From a bacterium (lineage in GTDB: Bacteria; Spirochaetota; Leptospiria; Leptospirales; Leptonemataceae): DNA of 64,000 nt. Every line of letters begins with the position of its first letter. Position 1 is the stretch's first letter. Made by a program: the position numbers and the translations under genes. A model generated the notes under the pieces. That model did not search any database, was not told where the DNA came from, and worked only from the letters and a program-made list of their open reading frames with translations. Positions 8,952 to 17,640 of the stretch are shown piece after piece. Location: the NCBI GenBank assembly GCA_024742665.1, contig JANSYA010000001.1:496001-560000 (forward strand), in the 5' to 3' direction.

Positions 8952-10286
8952 ATGAGCTCTCATTCTACCCGTACGATCGCCGTGGGCTTCGTACTGATCT
9001 TTAACATGTTTTATAATTCCGGGCTGCTGCGTGCGAACGCGCCGGAACAAAGCGCCGGAACGGGCGATTGCTCCGCGGCTTCCGGCGGCGCGGTATTGCT
9101 CTGCGTACTAAACAATCATCCGGAGCTGCAGGCTTCCCGAAAAACTCTCGACCGCTTCGCCGCGGAAAAGCGTCGCGCGGAGCAGCGCGTGAATCCCGAG
9201 TTTAATTCGCGCGTGCTCGGCGGCGATTCGGCTTTTACGGCGGAGGCCGCCCTTCGGCATACCTTCGAAACCGGCGGGAAGCGTGATGCGCGCATAGATC
9301 TCGCTGAACAGAACTTAAGGGTCGCCCGCAGTCGCGTCTATCTGCGCAGCAATCATCTGGTTTTGACTGCGGCGATCCAACTGCTGCAGCTGCGTCAGGC
9401 GAGCGAAGACGTCATTTTCTTCGAAGAGACCCAGAGCACTTACGCCCGGGCCATTCGCCGCATGCGTGCGCGACCTGCATTGAGCGCCGAGCAGCGGGTA
9501 AATGTTACGACGTACGAGATCGCCGCGAACGAAACTCGCAGCCGACGGGCCTTGTTGGAATCTGAAGTGCTGCGATTGCGATCGGAGCTGCAAATCGCCA
9601 TGGGTTCGCACGGCCCGGAGCTTGCCGCTGCCGACGGCCTGGCTCTGGATTTTGACTGGCCCGAGCCCGATTCCCTGAGCGCGGACGCGCGGGAATCATT
9701 CGAATCTCTTTCGGAAGAAGAGCGCCTGGCCCGCACGCGCGTCGCCCGGGCGCAGTCGCGAGTGGACCTGGAAGGAGCGGAAGCCTTTCCGAATCTCAGC
9801 ATCGGGCCGGCGCTGGAGTATCGCCAGTCCCGGGTGCCGTCCGGCGGAATCTTCGGCGGCACTTCCCGGTCGAGCGACGCCGAGATCGGACTGAGCTTTC
9901 GTTTTACACTGCCGCTGTTTCACCAAAACGACGGCGGACGCGAGGCGGCCGAAGCGGAGCTGGCGGCGGAGCGCGTGCGATCGGTCGGAGTATCTTCGCG
10001 CAGCGAGCTTGAACGCGAAAACCGTCTGCGAGAATATCGCCTGGCTCTGCGGTCTCTGCGCACCGGAATTTCGGAGCGCGATTTGCGGGCACGCATCGAC
10101 CGCCTGCGCAAGACGATTCGCGGCGGTCGCGTTTCGCCGCCCGCGGTGATTGAGTTTTATCGCAGCGTATTTGAATACCGGCATCGCCGGCACGATCAGG
10201 AGTTACTGGCCCTGCATGCGCTGCTCACGATGTACGCTCTCGATGGCCGGCTGCTGGATAAGGTGCAAAACGATGAAATTTTTTAA
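8952..10286 (+). CDS. TolC-family outer-membrane efflux protein (CzcC-like)
   Basis: 444 residues with a signal peptide and two long alpha-helical, coiled-coil-rich halves, as in outer-membrane efflux factors. ALRHTFETGGKRDARIDLAEQNL is the typical first-repeat helix, and IGLSFRFTLPLFHQNDGGREAAEAEL the second (beta strand, 'LPLF..N.G' turn, then helix). An AGGAGG Shine-Dalgarno sits about 6 bases before the ATG. The gene overlaps the next one by 14 bp and is two genes upstream of a CzcA-type pump, so it is the outer-membrane channel of that complex. Confidence 0.86.
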   Translation: MSSHSTRTIAVGFVLIFNMFYNSGLLRANAPEQSAGTGDCSAASGGAVLLCVLNNHPELQASRKTLDRFAAEKRRAEQRVNPEFNSRVLGGDSAFTAEAALRHTFETGGKRDARIDLAEQNLRVARSRVYLRSNHLVLTAAIQLLQLRQASEDVIFFEETQSTYARAIRRMRARPALSAEQRVNVTTYEIAANETRSRRALLESEVLRLRSELQIAMGSHGPELAAADGLALDFDWPEPDSLSADARESFESLSEEERLARTRVARAQSRVDLEGAEAFPNLSIGPALEYRQSRVPSGGIFGGTSRSSDAEIGLSFRFTLPLFHQNDGGREAAEAELAAERVRSVGVSSRSELERENRLREYRLALRSLRTGISERDLRARIDRLRKTIRGGRVSPPAVIEFYRSVFEYRHRRHDQELLALHALLTMYALDGRLLDKVQNDEIF

Positions 10287-10869
10287 GCTCGCGCCGGTTC
10301 TGTTCAGCGTCGCTTTGATGGCGCTGTTTTGTGTATCGTGCGAGGATCGCGCGTTCGGCGATGCTACGGAACACAGCGACGATCACGACGACGATCATGA
10401 CGACGATCATGACGACGACGCGCATCATCATGGTCACCACGACGAGCACGGTCACGGAGGCGGACAGAGTTTCGGCCCCGGTATGGCTGTGACAGCGGCA
10501 GACGAAACGATCGGGATTGAGCTGGCGCCGGCCGCTCTGGATCGGCTTGGCGTGCGCTTTCGTCCACTGTTCGCTTTCGCGATCGGCGCGAACGATTCCG
10601 GCCTGGATTATCAGGTCCCGGCGGCGTCGATCATTGGCTTCGAAGACGAAAGTCAGATTTTTTTGCGTCGCAAAGACAATCAGCGGATTCGCCCGTATAC
10701 GGTGCGCCCCGGCGCGATCAGCGGCGATCTCAGGCGAATTCGCATCACCGATCCCGCCTTTCTCAAAGCGCAGGCGAAAGAGGTCGAGCTCGTGACGGGC
10801 GCCGCGGCTCTTGTGCGGCTTTCCTATCTCGAAGCCTTTGGAGCTTCCGGTTCGGGACACGGCCACTGA
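10273..10869 (+). CDS. Asp/His-rich lipoprotein, truncated periplasmic adaptor of the RND system
   Basis: 198 residues from the ATG at 10273, which overlaps the end of the TolC-like gene. A lipobox (LFCVSC) is followed by a striking metal-binding stretch of HDDDHDDDHDDD and then HHHGHHDEHGHGGG. The remaining ~130 residues have beta-rich segments (VPAASIIGFEDESQIFLRR) like the barrel/membrane-proximal domains of CzcB adaptors, but there is no room for the helical hairpin or lipoyl halves. Normal adaptors are 350-500 residues. It probably captures metal in the periplasm and stands in for the adaptor; the latter is inference. Confidence 0.75.
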   Translation: MKFFKLAPVLFSVALMALFCVSCEDRAFGDATEHSDDHDDDHDDDHDDDAHHHGHHDEHGHGGGQSFGPGMAVTAADETIGIELAPAALDRLGVRFRPLFAFAIGANDSGLDYQVPAASIIGFEDESQIFLRRKDNQRIRPYTVRPGAISGDLRRIRITDPAFLKAQAKEVELVTGAAALVRLSYLEAFGASGSGHGH

Positions 10870-10947
10870 TCCCGAAACGGTCGCGCGGCCTTTCAGGGGG
10901 TCGGCGGCGTAACTATCCATTCTCTGAGTTCTACTGAGAGTACCTTA

Positions 10948-13900
10948 ATGCAAACGAACGAAACCAATTCATTATCCGAGGAGTCGTCGGCGTCGAATCA
11001 TCTCATCGACCGCCTGATCCGTTTTTCTGTGTGGAATCCGGCTTATGTGCTGATCGGCGTCTTCTGCGTGATCGTCGCCGGCGTCTCCGCCTTTCGGTCC
11101 ATCCCCATCGACGCCGTGCCGGATATTACGAATGTGCAGGTGCAGATCAATACGGCGGTCGCCGCTCTGGCGCCCGAAACCGTAGAGATGAACATCACCT
11201 ACCCGATCGAAAGCGCCATGCGTTCTATTCCCCGGGTCGAAGGCGTGCGTTCGATTACGCGCTACGGGCTTTCGCAGGTTACGGTTTCTTTTGAAGAAGG
11301 CGCGAATCTCTTTCTTGCGCGGCAGCTGGTATCGGAGCAGTTGCAGTCCGCCAGGCTGCCGGAAGGCGTGCAGCCGGTTCTGGGTCCGATCTCGACGGGG
11401 CTCGGTGAAATTTTTCATTACGTGATTGAAGCGCGCGAAGTCGCCGAAGATCCAGCCGCGCGCTTGCAGCAGCTGATGGATTTACGAACCTTGCAGGAGT
11501 GGGAGATCAAGCCGCGGCTTTTACAGGTGCGGGGCGTGGCCGAAATCAATACGATTGGAGGCTTTCCCGAACAGTACTATGTACAGCCCGATCCGAAGAA
11601 GCTCGCATTTTTCGGAGTGCATCTCGACGATCTGGGCCAGGCGCTGCGCGAAAGTAATAAGAACACCGGCGGCGGATCGATTCAGCAGTCGGCGGAGCAA
11701 TTCATCGTGCAGGGCGACGGCGTCTTTCGTTCCCTCGAACAGATTCGCGCGGTGACTGTGGCGGTGCTGCCGGACTTTTCGGTCGTGACCGTCGGCGATC
11801 TGGCGACGATACGACCCGATCGCGAACTGCGCACCGGCGCCGCCGTTTGGAACGGGCGCGAAAGCGTGCTGGGTACGGTGTTCATGCTGCTCGGCGAAAA
11901 CAGTCGTAGCGTCGCCGCCGCTACCGGCGAACAAATCAAAGCGATTCAGGAGAGCTTGCCGGCATGGGCGCATCTCGAAGTCCTGTACGATCGCTCGGAG
12001 CTGGTCGATGCGACCATCGCGACCGTACGCGAAAACCTGAGTTACGGCGCGATCCTGGTGATCGTCGTCTTGTTTATGCTGACCGGTAATATTCGCGCGG
12101 CTGTGATTACGGCCTTCGTCATTCCGCTGTCGATGCTCGCGACCTTGTTCTTTATGGACCTGAGCGGATTCTCCGCGAATTTAATGTCACTGGGGGCGCT
12201 TGACTTCGGCATCATCATCGACGGCGCGGTGATCGTGATCGACAACTGCATGCATCGGCTGTCGGAGCGCGCCCGCGCGCTGGGCCGCGATTTGAACCGC
12301 CTGGAAATTCGCGCAGTCGTGAGCGACGCCGCCGTTCAGATTCGAAACGCCGCCGGCTTCGGCCAGCTGATCATCGTGCTGGTCTTTTTGCCGATTCTGG
12401 CTTTGACCGGAATCGAAGGCAAAATGTTTCGTCCGATGGCGGTGGCTTTCGTCTTTGCTCTATTCAGCGCTTTCGTGTTTTCATTTTCGATCGTGCCGGG
12501 GATCGCGGGCGTCTTTTTGTCCGGGCGACTGCGGCCGGAACGGCGCGGAATTCTAAATCGCATTGAAGATTCTTATGAGCGGCTGCTCGGTCGATTGCTG
12601 CGCATGCGAAAGGCGGTGGTGGCGGTCGCGCTGGGTGTGCTGGGACTGGGCGTCGGGAGCTCTTTTATTCCCGGCAGCGAATTTATTCCGCGGCTCTACG
12701 AAGGTTCGATGGCGATCCAGTTTATTCGTCCGGTCACGATCGGCGTGGATCGCTCGGTGGAGCTGGAGCGGATCTCGCAAAAACTGATTCTGGAATTCCC
12801 GGAAGTGCGGACGGTCTTTTCACGCATCGGAACGGCGGAGATCGCGACGGATCCGATGGGCGTCAATACGGCCGACTGCACGGTGATGCTCAAAGCCGAG
12901 TCGGAATGGCCGATCCGGGCCGAGGGCGGCCGCCGGAGTCCGGCGGAGTTGCAAGCTGACATTGCGCGTAAGTTAAAGGCCGAGATCCCCGGCCAGCGTA
13001 TTCTTTTGAGTCAACCGATTCAGCTGCGTTTTAACGAACTAATGGAAGGCACCCGCGCGGACGTTGCTCTGAAAGTTTTCGGCGATGATATGGACGTCCT
13101 GCAGGAACTCACCCAGAAGATCGCCGGGATTATCGGCGAAGTGCCCGGAGCCGGCGACGTCGAGGCGGAGCTGCGGGGCAAATCGCCGGTGCTGAATATT
13201 ACGCCGGACTATCAGGCCTTAAAACGCTACGGCATTTCCGGACGTGAGGTGCTCGACGCGGTCCAGCTCGCTCTGGGCGGCGAAGAGGTCGGCCATATCT
13301 ATCGGGGCGTGCGGCGCTTTCCGCTGTATCTGCGATTGAATGAGGAGAATCGGCGTTCGCTTGAAACAATTCGCGAGCTGCCGATCGGCGCGCAGGAAAA
13401 TCTGACCGTGCCTTTGCGGACTGTCGCCCGGATTGAATTCGTCGACTCCTTCGATACCATCAAACGCGAGTCTTCGCGGCGGCGGGCGGCGGTGCTGATA
13501 AACCCGCGCGGTCGCGATACGGCCGGAGTGGTCGCCGACGCCCGCGCGGCGATCGAAGCGCAGGCGGAAATTCCGGAAGGCTATTTCCTGGAGTGGGGCG
13601 GAAATTTTAAGAATCTGGAGCAGGCCCGCCGGCGTCTGGCTGTGGTCGTGTCGCTGGCACTGGCCCTCGTCGCCTTCATGATCTATTCGGCCTTTCGCAA
13701 TCTGGCCCAGGCGGCTCTGATATTCTTGCTCGTGCCCTTTGCTCTAAGCGGCGGTATTGTGAACTTAGCTCTGAGTGGCCTGCCCTTCAGTATCTCGGCG
13801 GGAGTGGGTTTTATCGCGCTGTCGGGCATCGCCGTTTTAAATGGCGTGGTGCTGATCAATTTTTATAATGAACTACGGCGCGGAGGCGCAAGCGGCCCGG

Positions 13901-14127
13901 CATTGATTACGCAGGGGGCGAAGCTGCGATTGCGAGCGGTCTTGATGACGGCGCTCACGGACATTCTGGGCTTTTTGCCGATGATGCTTGCGACCGGCAT
14001 GGGCGCCGAAGTCCAGCGGCCGCTGGCGACCGTCGTCGTCGGCGGAATCTTTACGGCGACGATTGCGACGCTGGGACTTTTGCCGGTGCTGTACTCGATG
14101 ATTCCTGAGCGAAGGCCGCAGGCTTGA
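10948..14127 (+). CDS. Heavy-metal efflux RND pump, CzcA/CusA family
   Basis: 1059 residues, the right length for CzcA/CusA. It begins LIDRLIRFSVWNPAYVLIGV (TM1) followed by IPIDAVPDITNVQVQINT, a heavy-metal RND signature. The TM4 segment reads LDFGIIIDGAVIVIDN, the D-FG--(I/V)DG motif that carries the proton-relay acids of metal-type RND pumps. The second half repeats the fold and ends with TM11-12 (ILGFLPMMLATGMG). It exports divalent or monovalent metal from periplasm or cytoplasm; Zn/Co/Cd versus Cu/Ag cannot be decided from the text. Confidence 0.93.
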   Translation: MQTNETNSLSEESSASNHLIDRLIRFSVWNPAYVLIGVFCVIVAGVSAFRSIPIDAVPDITNVQVQINTAVAALAPETVEMNITYPIESAMRSIPRVEGVRSITRYGLSQVTVSFEEGANLFLARQLVSEQLQSARLPEGVQPVLGPISTGLGEIFHYVIEAREVAEDPAARLQQLMDLRTLQEWEIKPRLLQVRGVAEINTIGGFPEQYYVQPDPKKLAFFGVHLDDLGQALRESNKNTGGGSIQQSAEQFIVQGDGVFRSLEQIRAVTVAVLPDFSVVTVGDLATIRPDRELRTGAAVWNGRESVLGTVFMLLGENSRSVAAATGEQIKAIQESLPAWAHLEVLYDRSELVDATIATVRENLSYGAILVIVVLFMLTGNIRAAVITAFVIPLSMLATLFFMDLSGFSANLMSLGALDFGIIIDGAVIVIDNCMHRLSERARALGRDLNRLEIRAVVSDAAVQIRNAAGFGQLIIVLVFLPILALTGIEGKMFRPMAVAFVFALFSAFVFSFSIVPGIAGVFLSGRLRPERRGILNRIEDSYERLLGRLLRMRKAVVAVALGVLGLGVGSSFIPGSEFIPRLYEGSMAIQFIRPVTIGVDRSVELERISQKLILEFPEVRTVFSRIGTAEIATDPMGVNTADCTVMLKAESEWPIRAEGGRRSPAELQADIARKLKAEIPGQRILLSQPIQLRFNELMEGTRADVALKVFGDDMDVLQELTQKIAGIIGEVPGAGDVEAELRGKSPVLNITPDYQALKRYGISGREVLDAVQLALGGEEVGHIYRGVRRFPLYLRLNEENRRSLETIRELPIGAQENLTVPLRTVARIEFVDSFDTIKRESSRRRAAVLINPRGRDTAGVVADARAAIEAQAEIPEGYFLEWGGNFKNLEQARRRLAVVVSLALALVAFMIYSAFRNLAQAALIFLLVPFALSGGIVNLALSGLPFSISAGVGFIALSGIAVLNGVVLINFYNELRRGGASGPALITQGAKLRLRAVLMTALTDILGFLPMMLATGMGAEVQRPLATVVVGGIFTATIATLGLLPVLYSMIPERRPQA

Positions 14128-14171
14128 GCGAAAATAACCGAAGGCCGGAGAACCAAGCGTGGCTCAGGCTG

Positions 14172-14858
14172 TCAGCTTCGCGGCAGGGGCAGTCCGTCGT
14201 GGTTGATCACGTAGTTCAGGACAGTGAACGGCGTCATATTCGATGAAATCATCGACTGGCCGCCGCCGACTTCCTGGACTGCGACCTCCTGTCCGGACGT
14301 CTGAGCGTCGTTCATGAAAATGGTTTGAAAGTTTGCGCCGGTCAGGGCCGTATTCCGGAGTAGATTGGGCGCCATTTCGGAATCCGTCGTGGTCGACCAG
14401 GGCATTGCCGTGCCGCTGTTTCCCGGATAACCCTGAAAGGGACCCCGGGCACCTGAGCTGCTATCGCATTTGAGAATGACTGTGATTGGAATATCGGTCA
14501 GTTGCGCTGTGGAGCTGACGGCGGCGTTGAGGGATGTCGCGTCGAGATTGGTTGTGTGCGTATGGGGTGGGAGATTTTCCGTTTTAATGGTGATGGTCTG
14601 AGTTTCAGTGCCCGCTCTTTCGCCGATCGTCCGAGAGCTCAAATCGGGAGCGTGACCGAATCCCATGAAGGAACGGCCCCGGAAATCCGGCACCATGAAG
14701 GTATTCCGACCGTCTCCGCCGTAAAAACCACTAATCACAGAATAGAGAGCAGTAAAATCGGCAATGCTTTTTGTGCTGCCATCGCATAAGAAATAGCCAG
14801 TGGGTGCATAGTTGCCGGCGAAGAGGGAAATGGAGCCTGAATAGTCTTCGGATGTCAT
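14172..14858 (-). CDS. Phage tail collar domain protein (third paralogue)
   Basis: 228 residues. The N-terminus SGSISLFAGNYAPTGYFLCDG, followed by FYGGDGRNTFMVPDFRGRSFMGFG, is the tail-collar (microcystin-dependent protein, MdpB-like) domain; the GGDGR-TF--PDLRGR motif is diagnostic. The C-terminal half is variable, beta-rich and ends in LNYVINHDGLPLPRS. These proteins sit on short tail-fibre-like structures, but chromosomal copies are common without phage genes. It is last in a run of three paralogues with a methyltransferase-like gene and no other phage gene nearby. Confidence 0.86.
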   Translation of the reverse strand: MTSEDYSGSISLFAGNYAPTGYFLCDGSTKSIADFTALYSVISGFYGGDGRNTFMVPDFRGRSFMGFGHAPDLSSRTIGERAGTETQTITIKTENLPPHTHTTNLDATSLNAAVSSTAQLTDIPITVILKCDSSSGARGPFQGYPGNSGTAMPWSTTTDSEMAPNLLRNTALTGANFQTIFMNDAQTSGQEVAVQEVGGGQSMISSNMTPFTVLNYVINHDGLPLPRS

Positions 14859-14904
14859 CGTTTTTTGTCCTTGTTATACCCTTTGTTAAAAACGGCTACG
14901 TATA

Positions 14905-15594
14905 TTAAGTACGCGGCGGGAACAGGCCGTCAGTGGTCATGACGTAGTTGGACGCGAGCATCGGTGGGATGGTCGCCGTGACGATGGCTTCCAGTCCTCC
15001 GGCGTTCTCGTTTACCTGAACCGGAATCTGGCCCGAAATAAAGCTCGTGGTCAACGGTAGCTGCGAAAGGCTTCCACTGGCGGTCGCATTGGCGGCCATG
15101 GTCGCATTGTTGGAAATCGAAAAGATATTGTTCGCGATAATGAGTGTGGCGCCGGGATAGTTGTGACGCGGAGAAATCCCGCCCCCCGCGGTTGTATGGC
15201 AAAACAGCGAACCGGTAAAAGTCGCGGCCCCATCCTGTTGGAAGGTCGTCGTTACGAAGTTATTCAAGTCGGCCGGGTTAAAAGAGGCGGTGTGGGTGTG
15301 ACCGGGCATAGAGTCCTTTGTCATCTTAATGGCACTCACTTCGGAACCGTATAAAAAGCCCCAGTGCGCGGGTGGGAGCCCGAAGCCGATGCCGGCTCCG
15401 ATCGGAGCGCGGCCGCGCAGATCCGGCAGGCCGACTGTGGTACGACCGTCTCCGCCGAAGGTGTCCCCGATCAACGCAAACAAATCTGTGTTGTCGCTGA
15501 TCGGCAGAATCTGACCGGCGCAAAAATCGGTGTTGTGCGGAGCGTAGTTTCCGCCGACGCAGAAGATGGATCCAATATATGGTTCGGGAGACAT
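14905..15594 (-). CDS. Phage tail collar domain protein (second paralogue)
   Basis: 229 residues from the ATG at 15594 (MSPEPYIGSIFCVGGNYAPH), chosen because GAGAGG lies upstream and the N-terminus then aligns with its two paralogues; an in-frame upstream extension overlaps the neighbour. It carries the GGDGRTTVGLPDLRGRAPIGAG collar motif. The C-terminal half is rich in Asn, Thr and Ser and ends ASNYVMTTDGLFPPRT, like its neighbours. It is only four bases downstream of the first paralogue, so the genes are translationally linked. Confidence 0.86.
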   Translation of the reverse strand: MSPEPYIGSIFCVGGNYAPHNTDFCAGQILPISDNTDLFALIGDTFGGDGRTTVGLPDLRGRAPIGAGIGFGLPPAHWGFLYGSEVSAIKMTKDSMPGHTHTASFNPADLNNFVTTTFQQDGAATFTGSLFCHTTAGGGISPRHNYPGATLIIANNIFSISNNATMAANATASGSLSQLPLTTSFISGQIPVQVNENAGGLEAIVTATIPPMLASNYVMTTDGLFPPRT

Positions 15595-15598
15595 GGTT

Positions 15599-16273
15599 TT
15601 AACCTCTCGGGGGAAAGAGTCCCTGGGCACAGATAACCTGGTGGAAGGCCTGCGCGGGCATAGCAGTGGGTGTTTCGAGCGGCGTGCTCTCGCCATTCGA
15701 ATTGAAAGTTACCGGAATTGTGTTCGAACTGAACTGAGTCGTGGCCGGGATATCGTCGACGATTCCCAATGCGATCACATCGACGGCCATGGAACTGTTC
15801 GGTGTCGGAGACCAGGGCTGTGAACTCGAAGTGCCCGGATAGGCGCCCACCGGGCTGGCGACGCCTCCGGTCGTACGGTTGCACGCCAGGGTGCCGTCTA
15901 CGGTAGTGTTCGTAACGTCAGAGATCGTCGCTACGAGTCCGTTCAACCCGGTCCGGTCGAAGGTCGTCTGATGAGTGTGGGGCGGTAGATTGGCCAGCTG
16001 CGGTTTCAGTGTTACGGTGGGGCTGCCGCCCATTTGGCCTAATGTGCGTGCAGTGAGACCCGGCCCCTGGCCGGCTCCGATCGCGACGCGTCCGCGCAGG
16101 TCCGGCACACCGACCGTAGAGCGTCCGTCGCCGCCGAAGGCCGTTCCAAGCAGCGAATACATTTGCTCGTATTGAGAAATCGGATAGGTCTTACCGTCGC
16201 ACTCCAGATAGTTGGGACTTACGTAGTTTTGTCCCAGAGTGGAAACGGAACCTGTGTATTCATTGGAATCCAT
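15599..16273 (-). CDS. Phage tail collar domain protein (first paralogue)
   Basis: 224 residues, beginning MDSNEYTGSVSTLGQNYVSP. The collar motif reads GGDGRSTVGVPDLRGRVAIGAG and the protein ends FHQVICAQGLFPPRG. Among the three paralogues the collar domain and the C-terminal tail are most alike, while the middle diverges, as expected for a receptor- or surface-binding part. The upstream gene is the methyltransferase-like protein, 45 bp away, and AGGAGAA precedes the start. Homologues in other bacteria are called microcystin-dependent proteins; their role is not settled. Confidence 0.86.
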   Translation of the reverse strand: MDSNEYTGSVSTLGQNYVSPNYLECDGKTYPISQYEQMYSLLGTAFGGDGRSTVGVPDLRGRVAIGAGQGPGLTARTLGQMGGSPTVTLKPQLANLPPHTHQTTFDRTGLNGLVATISDVTNTTVDGTLACNRTTGGVASPVGAYPGTSSSQPWSPTPNSSMAVDVIALGIVDDIPATTQFSSNTIPVTFNSNGESTPLETPTAMPAQAFHQVICAQGLFPPRG

Positions 16274-16318
16274 TCTAGCGTTCTCCTTTTAGAATATCTG
16301 CGTCGTTCATTTCGCGGC

Positions 16319-17407
16319 TCAATCCTGTAAAATACGCATGCGCGGACGCACATGTTCAAAGACCAGGCCCGGCGTCGCGCCGAGTTTGAATTTACAGCGA
16401 ATGTCATCGCCCGGCGCGATTACCGGAATATCGCGCCGGTACAGGGGCATGGTCAGGCCGCTTTCGCCTTCGCGTAGTTCGACGTCTTCGCCGATGTGTA
16501 TAATCGTAAATACAGTAAAGGTTGTGGCGTTGGAAATTACCGGCGGTGCTTTAAAGTCCGGTGTTTCCCAATCTTGCAAGCGAGCGTACTTTTTCGGCTC
16601 ACGCTTGTGACGTTCTATTAAGGTTTCCTGGTCGAGGACTAAGATGCGACCCAGATCCTGGCGCAGGGCCAGTCCCGCCGCCGCCAGCGGATAGCCTTTA
16701 ACGCCTTTAAATTCACTTTCCGGATCCGTGAGGCCGGCGCGCAGCTCGATGCGAAAAGGTATGATATCCGAATCTTCGGCCAGCTGCGGGACCAGGTTTT
16801 TGAAGATCGCGAACTGGGGTTCGCCGCGCAGACCCTGCTGCATGATCTCGGCGATCAATATATGCGCCGGCGGTCCGGCGTGTTTGTACAGCACCGCGTC
16901 GCCGTGCTGGAAGTCGTTCACATACTCTTCGAAAGCCAGAGCCTGGATCAATCGATTCGCTCCATCGAAGGACTCCTGCATGTACTCGATCATCGTGTAG
17001 CCGATTTCTTCCGGGCTGAAGTACGCCGTCGCCAGAATAAAAAATGGAGCGTTCGGTCCGGGGCCGGGATACAGAATATGCACGCGTTCGTCCGGGCGTT
17101 CCGCGCGGCGCTTGCGAATTGCCGCCACGAGCACGCGTAAAAATTTCGCCGTGCGTATCGCGTCCTGCATCGTGCTGATCGCGTAGCCCGGCGAGATGAC
17201 TTCGCCGAAATCCGAAGCATGGCGGTAGCGCTGGTCTTCGGCCGTGACGGCGCTGGGGACGCCGTGCAGTTCGATGAGGATTTCTTCTAAGTCGGCGCAG
17301 GCGGCGCGCAGACGTTCGACTGGTTCTTCCGGATTGATTAATACGTCGCCGAGCTGACGCAGGTGGCCGCGGCGGCGATCCCGTTCCGGTGTGGGGAGTG
17401 CTGTCAT
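16319..17407 (-). CDS. Methyltransferase-like protein heading the tail-collar operon
   Basis: About 362 residues from the ATG at 17407. The centre reads HILYPGPGPNAPFFILATAYF then PEEIGYTMIEYMQESFDGANRLI and, further on, DAVLYKHAGPPAHILIAEIM, which looks like a degenerate class I SAM-binding Rossmann fold (glycine-rich loop, acidic residue, beta-4 'ILIAEIM'), similar to proteins found beside tail-collar genes. The C-terminus is beta-rich. A SAM-dependent function is a reasonable guess, not established. It shares the strand with the three collar genes and is probably transcribed with them. Confidence 0.6.
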   Translation of the reverse strand: MTALPTPERDRRRGHLRQLGDVLINPEEPVERLRAACADLEEILIELHGVPSAVTAEDQRYRHASDFGEVISPGYAISTMQDAIRTAKFLRVLVAAIRKRRAERPDERVHILYPGPGPNAPFFILATAYFSPEEIGYTMIEYMQESFDGANRLIQALAFEEYVNDFQHGDAVLYKHAGPPAHILIAEIMQQGLRGEPQFAIFKNLVPQLAEDSDIIPFRIELRAGLTDPESEFKGVKGYPLAAAGLALRQDLGRILVLDQETLIERHKREPKKYARLQDWETPDFKAPPVISNATTFTVFTIIHIGEDVELREGESGLTMPLYRRDIPVIAPGDDIRCKFKLGATPGLVFEHVRPRMRILQD

Positions 17408-17640
17408 AGTTATTTTGTATCCTGGCTGCGGTTTGGGTGCAGCGGGCAGGCTGCCGGGAAAACAGATGTAATTCATTGATGACGGGGCAAGCATTTTTTG
17501 AGCTGGCATGTGCGGACCGGCGCGCTTTCGTCCGGTCCGATCTGTCTGATCAAAGGTCTTGACGCGCTGCCTGCGAAGAGTATGACTCCTTATGCGAGGA
17601 GAACTGATTCGTAGAAACGGCGCGCAGGATTCCGGCGCAG

